Assembly: GCA_043747835.1 (NCBI GenBank)
Contig: JAYTOK010000062.1
Coordinates: 1 to 64,000, forward strand
Direction of reading: 5' to 3'
Source: CADEED01 sp043747835
GTDB lineage: Bacteria > Pseudomonadota > Gammaproteobacteria > Steroidobacterales > Steroidobacteraceae
DNA length: 64,000 bases
A program made the translations under genes and the position numbers. Positions 63,829 through 64,000 of the stretch are shown one piece after another. The notes beneath the pieces are model-generated. The model searched no databases. It was not told the DNA's origin and worked only from the letters and a program-made list of their open reading frames with translations. Position 1 is the first letter of the stretch; each line of letters starts with the position of its first letter.

Positions 63829-64000
63829 ATGGAATTCGGCGGACTCACTGCAGTCGTTCTCGTGGTACTCGCCATCATCGTCATCGGCGTCAAGACGTTG
63901 GTGATCGTGCCTCAGGGTTTCGAGTACACGAAGCAACGCCTCGGCAGGTTCGCGCAAACCATGCCGCCCGGGCCGCATTGGCTGGTCCCGTTCTTCGACA
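63829..64000 (+). CDS. SPFH/band-7 membrane protein, N-terminal part (cut by window end)
   Basis: The first 57 codons of a stomatin-like protein: MEFGGLTAVVLVVLAIIVIG is a membrane anchor, followed by VKTLVIVPQGFEYTKQRLGR and PPGPHWLVPFFD, which match the QmcA/YbbK group of SPFH proteins. The ATG at 63829 has GAGGGG ahead. These proteins form membrane scaffolds, often with an NfeD partner that would lie outside the window. Confidence 0.85.
   Translation, partial: MEFGGLTAVVLVVLAIIVIGVKTLVIVPQGFEYTKQRLGRFAQTMPPGPHWLVPFFD

Overview
The window is GC-rich bacterial chromosome with closely packed genes, many overlapping by 4 bases (ATGA, GTGA, TTGA). It carries the replication-origin neighbourhood: gyrB, recF, dnaN and dnaA leftward, rpmH, rnpA, yidD, yidC and mnmE rightward, and mnmG a little further on. 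The separate glyQ and glyS genes, the xanthomonadin-type aryl polyene cluster, the very large TonB-dependent receptors, a FecI/FecR system and a bufferin operon all point to a gammaproteobacterium near Xanthomonadales, Nevskiales or Steroidobacterales. That placement is inference; no 16S gene is present.

Layout. Positions 1-513 hold the 5' end of glnA (leftward), behind a good sigma-54 promoter. 721-1912 is an Xre/MbcA-RES toxin-antitoxin pair with a nested palindromic operator. 1983-5787 holds glyQ, glyS and an acyltransferase; the last third of glyS is strikingly AT-rich. 5784-22519 is a large aryl polyene cluster in two divergent arms that meet near 12.4 kb. The left arm has dehydratases, ketosynthase and chain-length-factor-like proteins, an LpxL-like acyltransferase, an acyl-activating enzyme, a membrane protein, an ACP and a methyltransferase. 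The right arm starts with a XanB2/FkbO-type chorismatase, followed by an acyltransferase, ACP, dehydratase, glycosyltransferase, thioesterase, LolA-like carrier, MMPL exporter, lipoprotein, dehydratase, reductase, ketosynthase and a secreted protein. Together these would make 3- or 4-hydroxybenzoate from chorismate, load and extend it into a polyene, attach it to a lipid and export it to the outer membrane.

22571-28952 holds two large TonB-dependent receptors. 29395-31258 is a bufferin operon (bufA, bufB, bufC). 31360-35684 is a sigma factor / FecR / STN-domain receptor surface-signalling unit. 35737-37954 is a YnbA/YnbB-like phospholipid operon with an acyltransferase between the two. 37967-42251 holds exported proteins (an unknown repeat-like protein, DUF4331, a nucleoside hydrolase, a carbohydrate-binding-like domain), and 42340-42611 an AraC-family pseudogene.

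42636-52876 is the dnaA-region core. It is followed by a small HExxH protein coupled to mnmE, an ABC-2 exporter, a TAP-like hydrolase, a small basic exported protein, mnmG, a twin-arginine-type peptide-binding lipoprotein, a small unknown protein, a DUF885 protein, a degenerate CheD-like protein, and the first 57 codons of an SPFH/band-7 protein cut by the window end. I saw no tRNA, rRNA, CRISPR array, insertion sequence or prophage.
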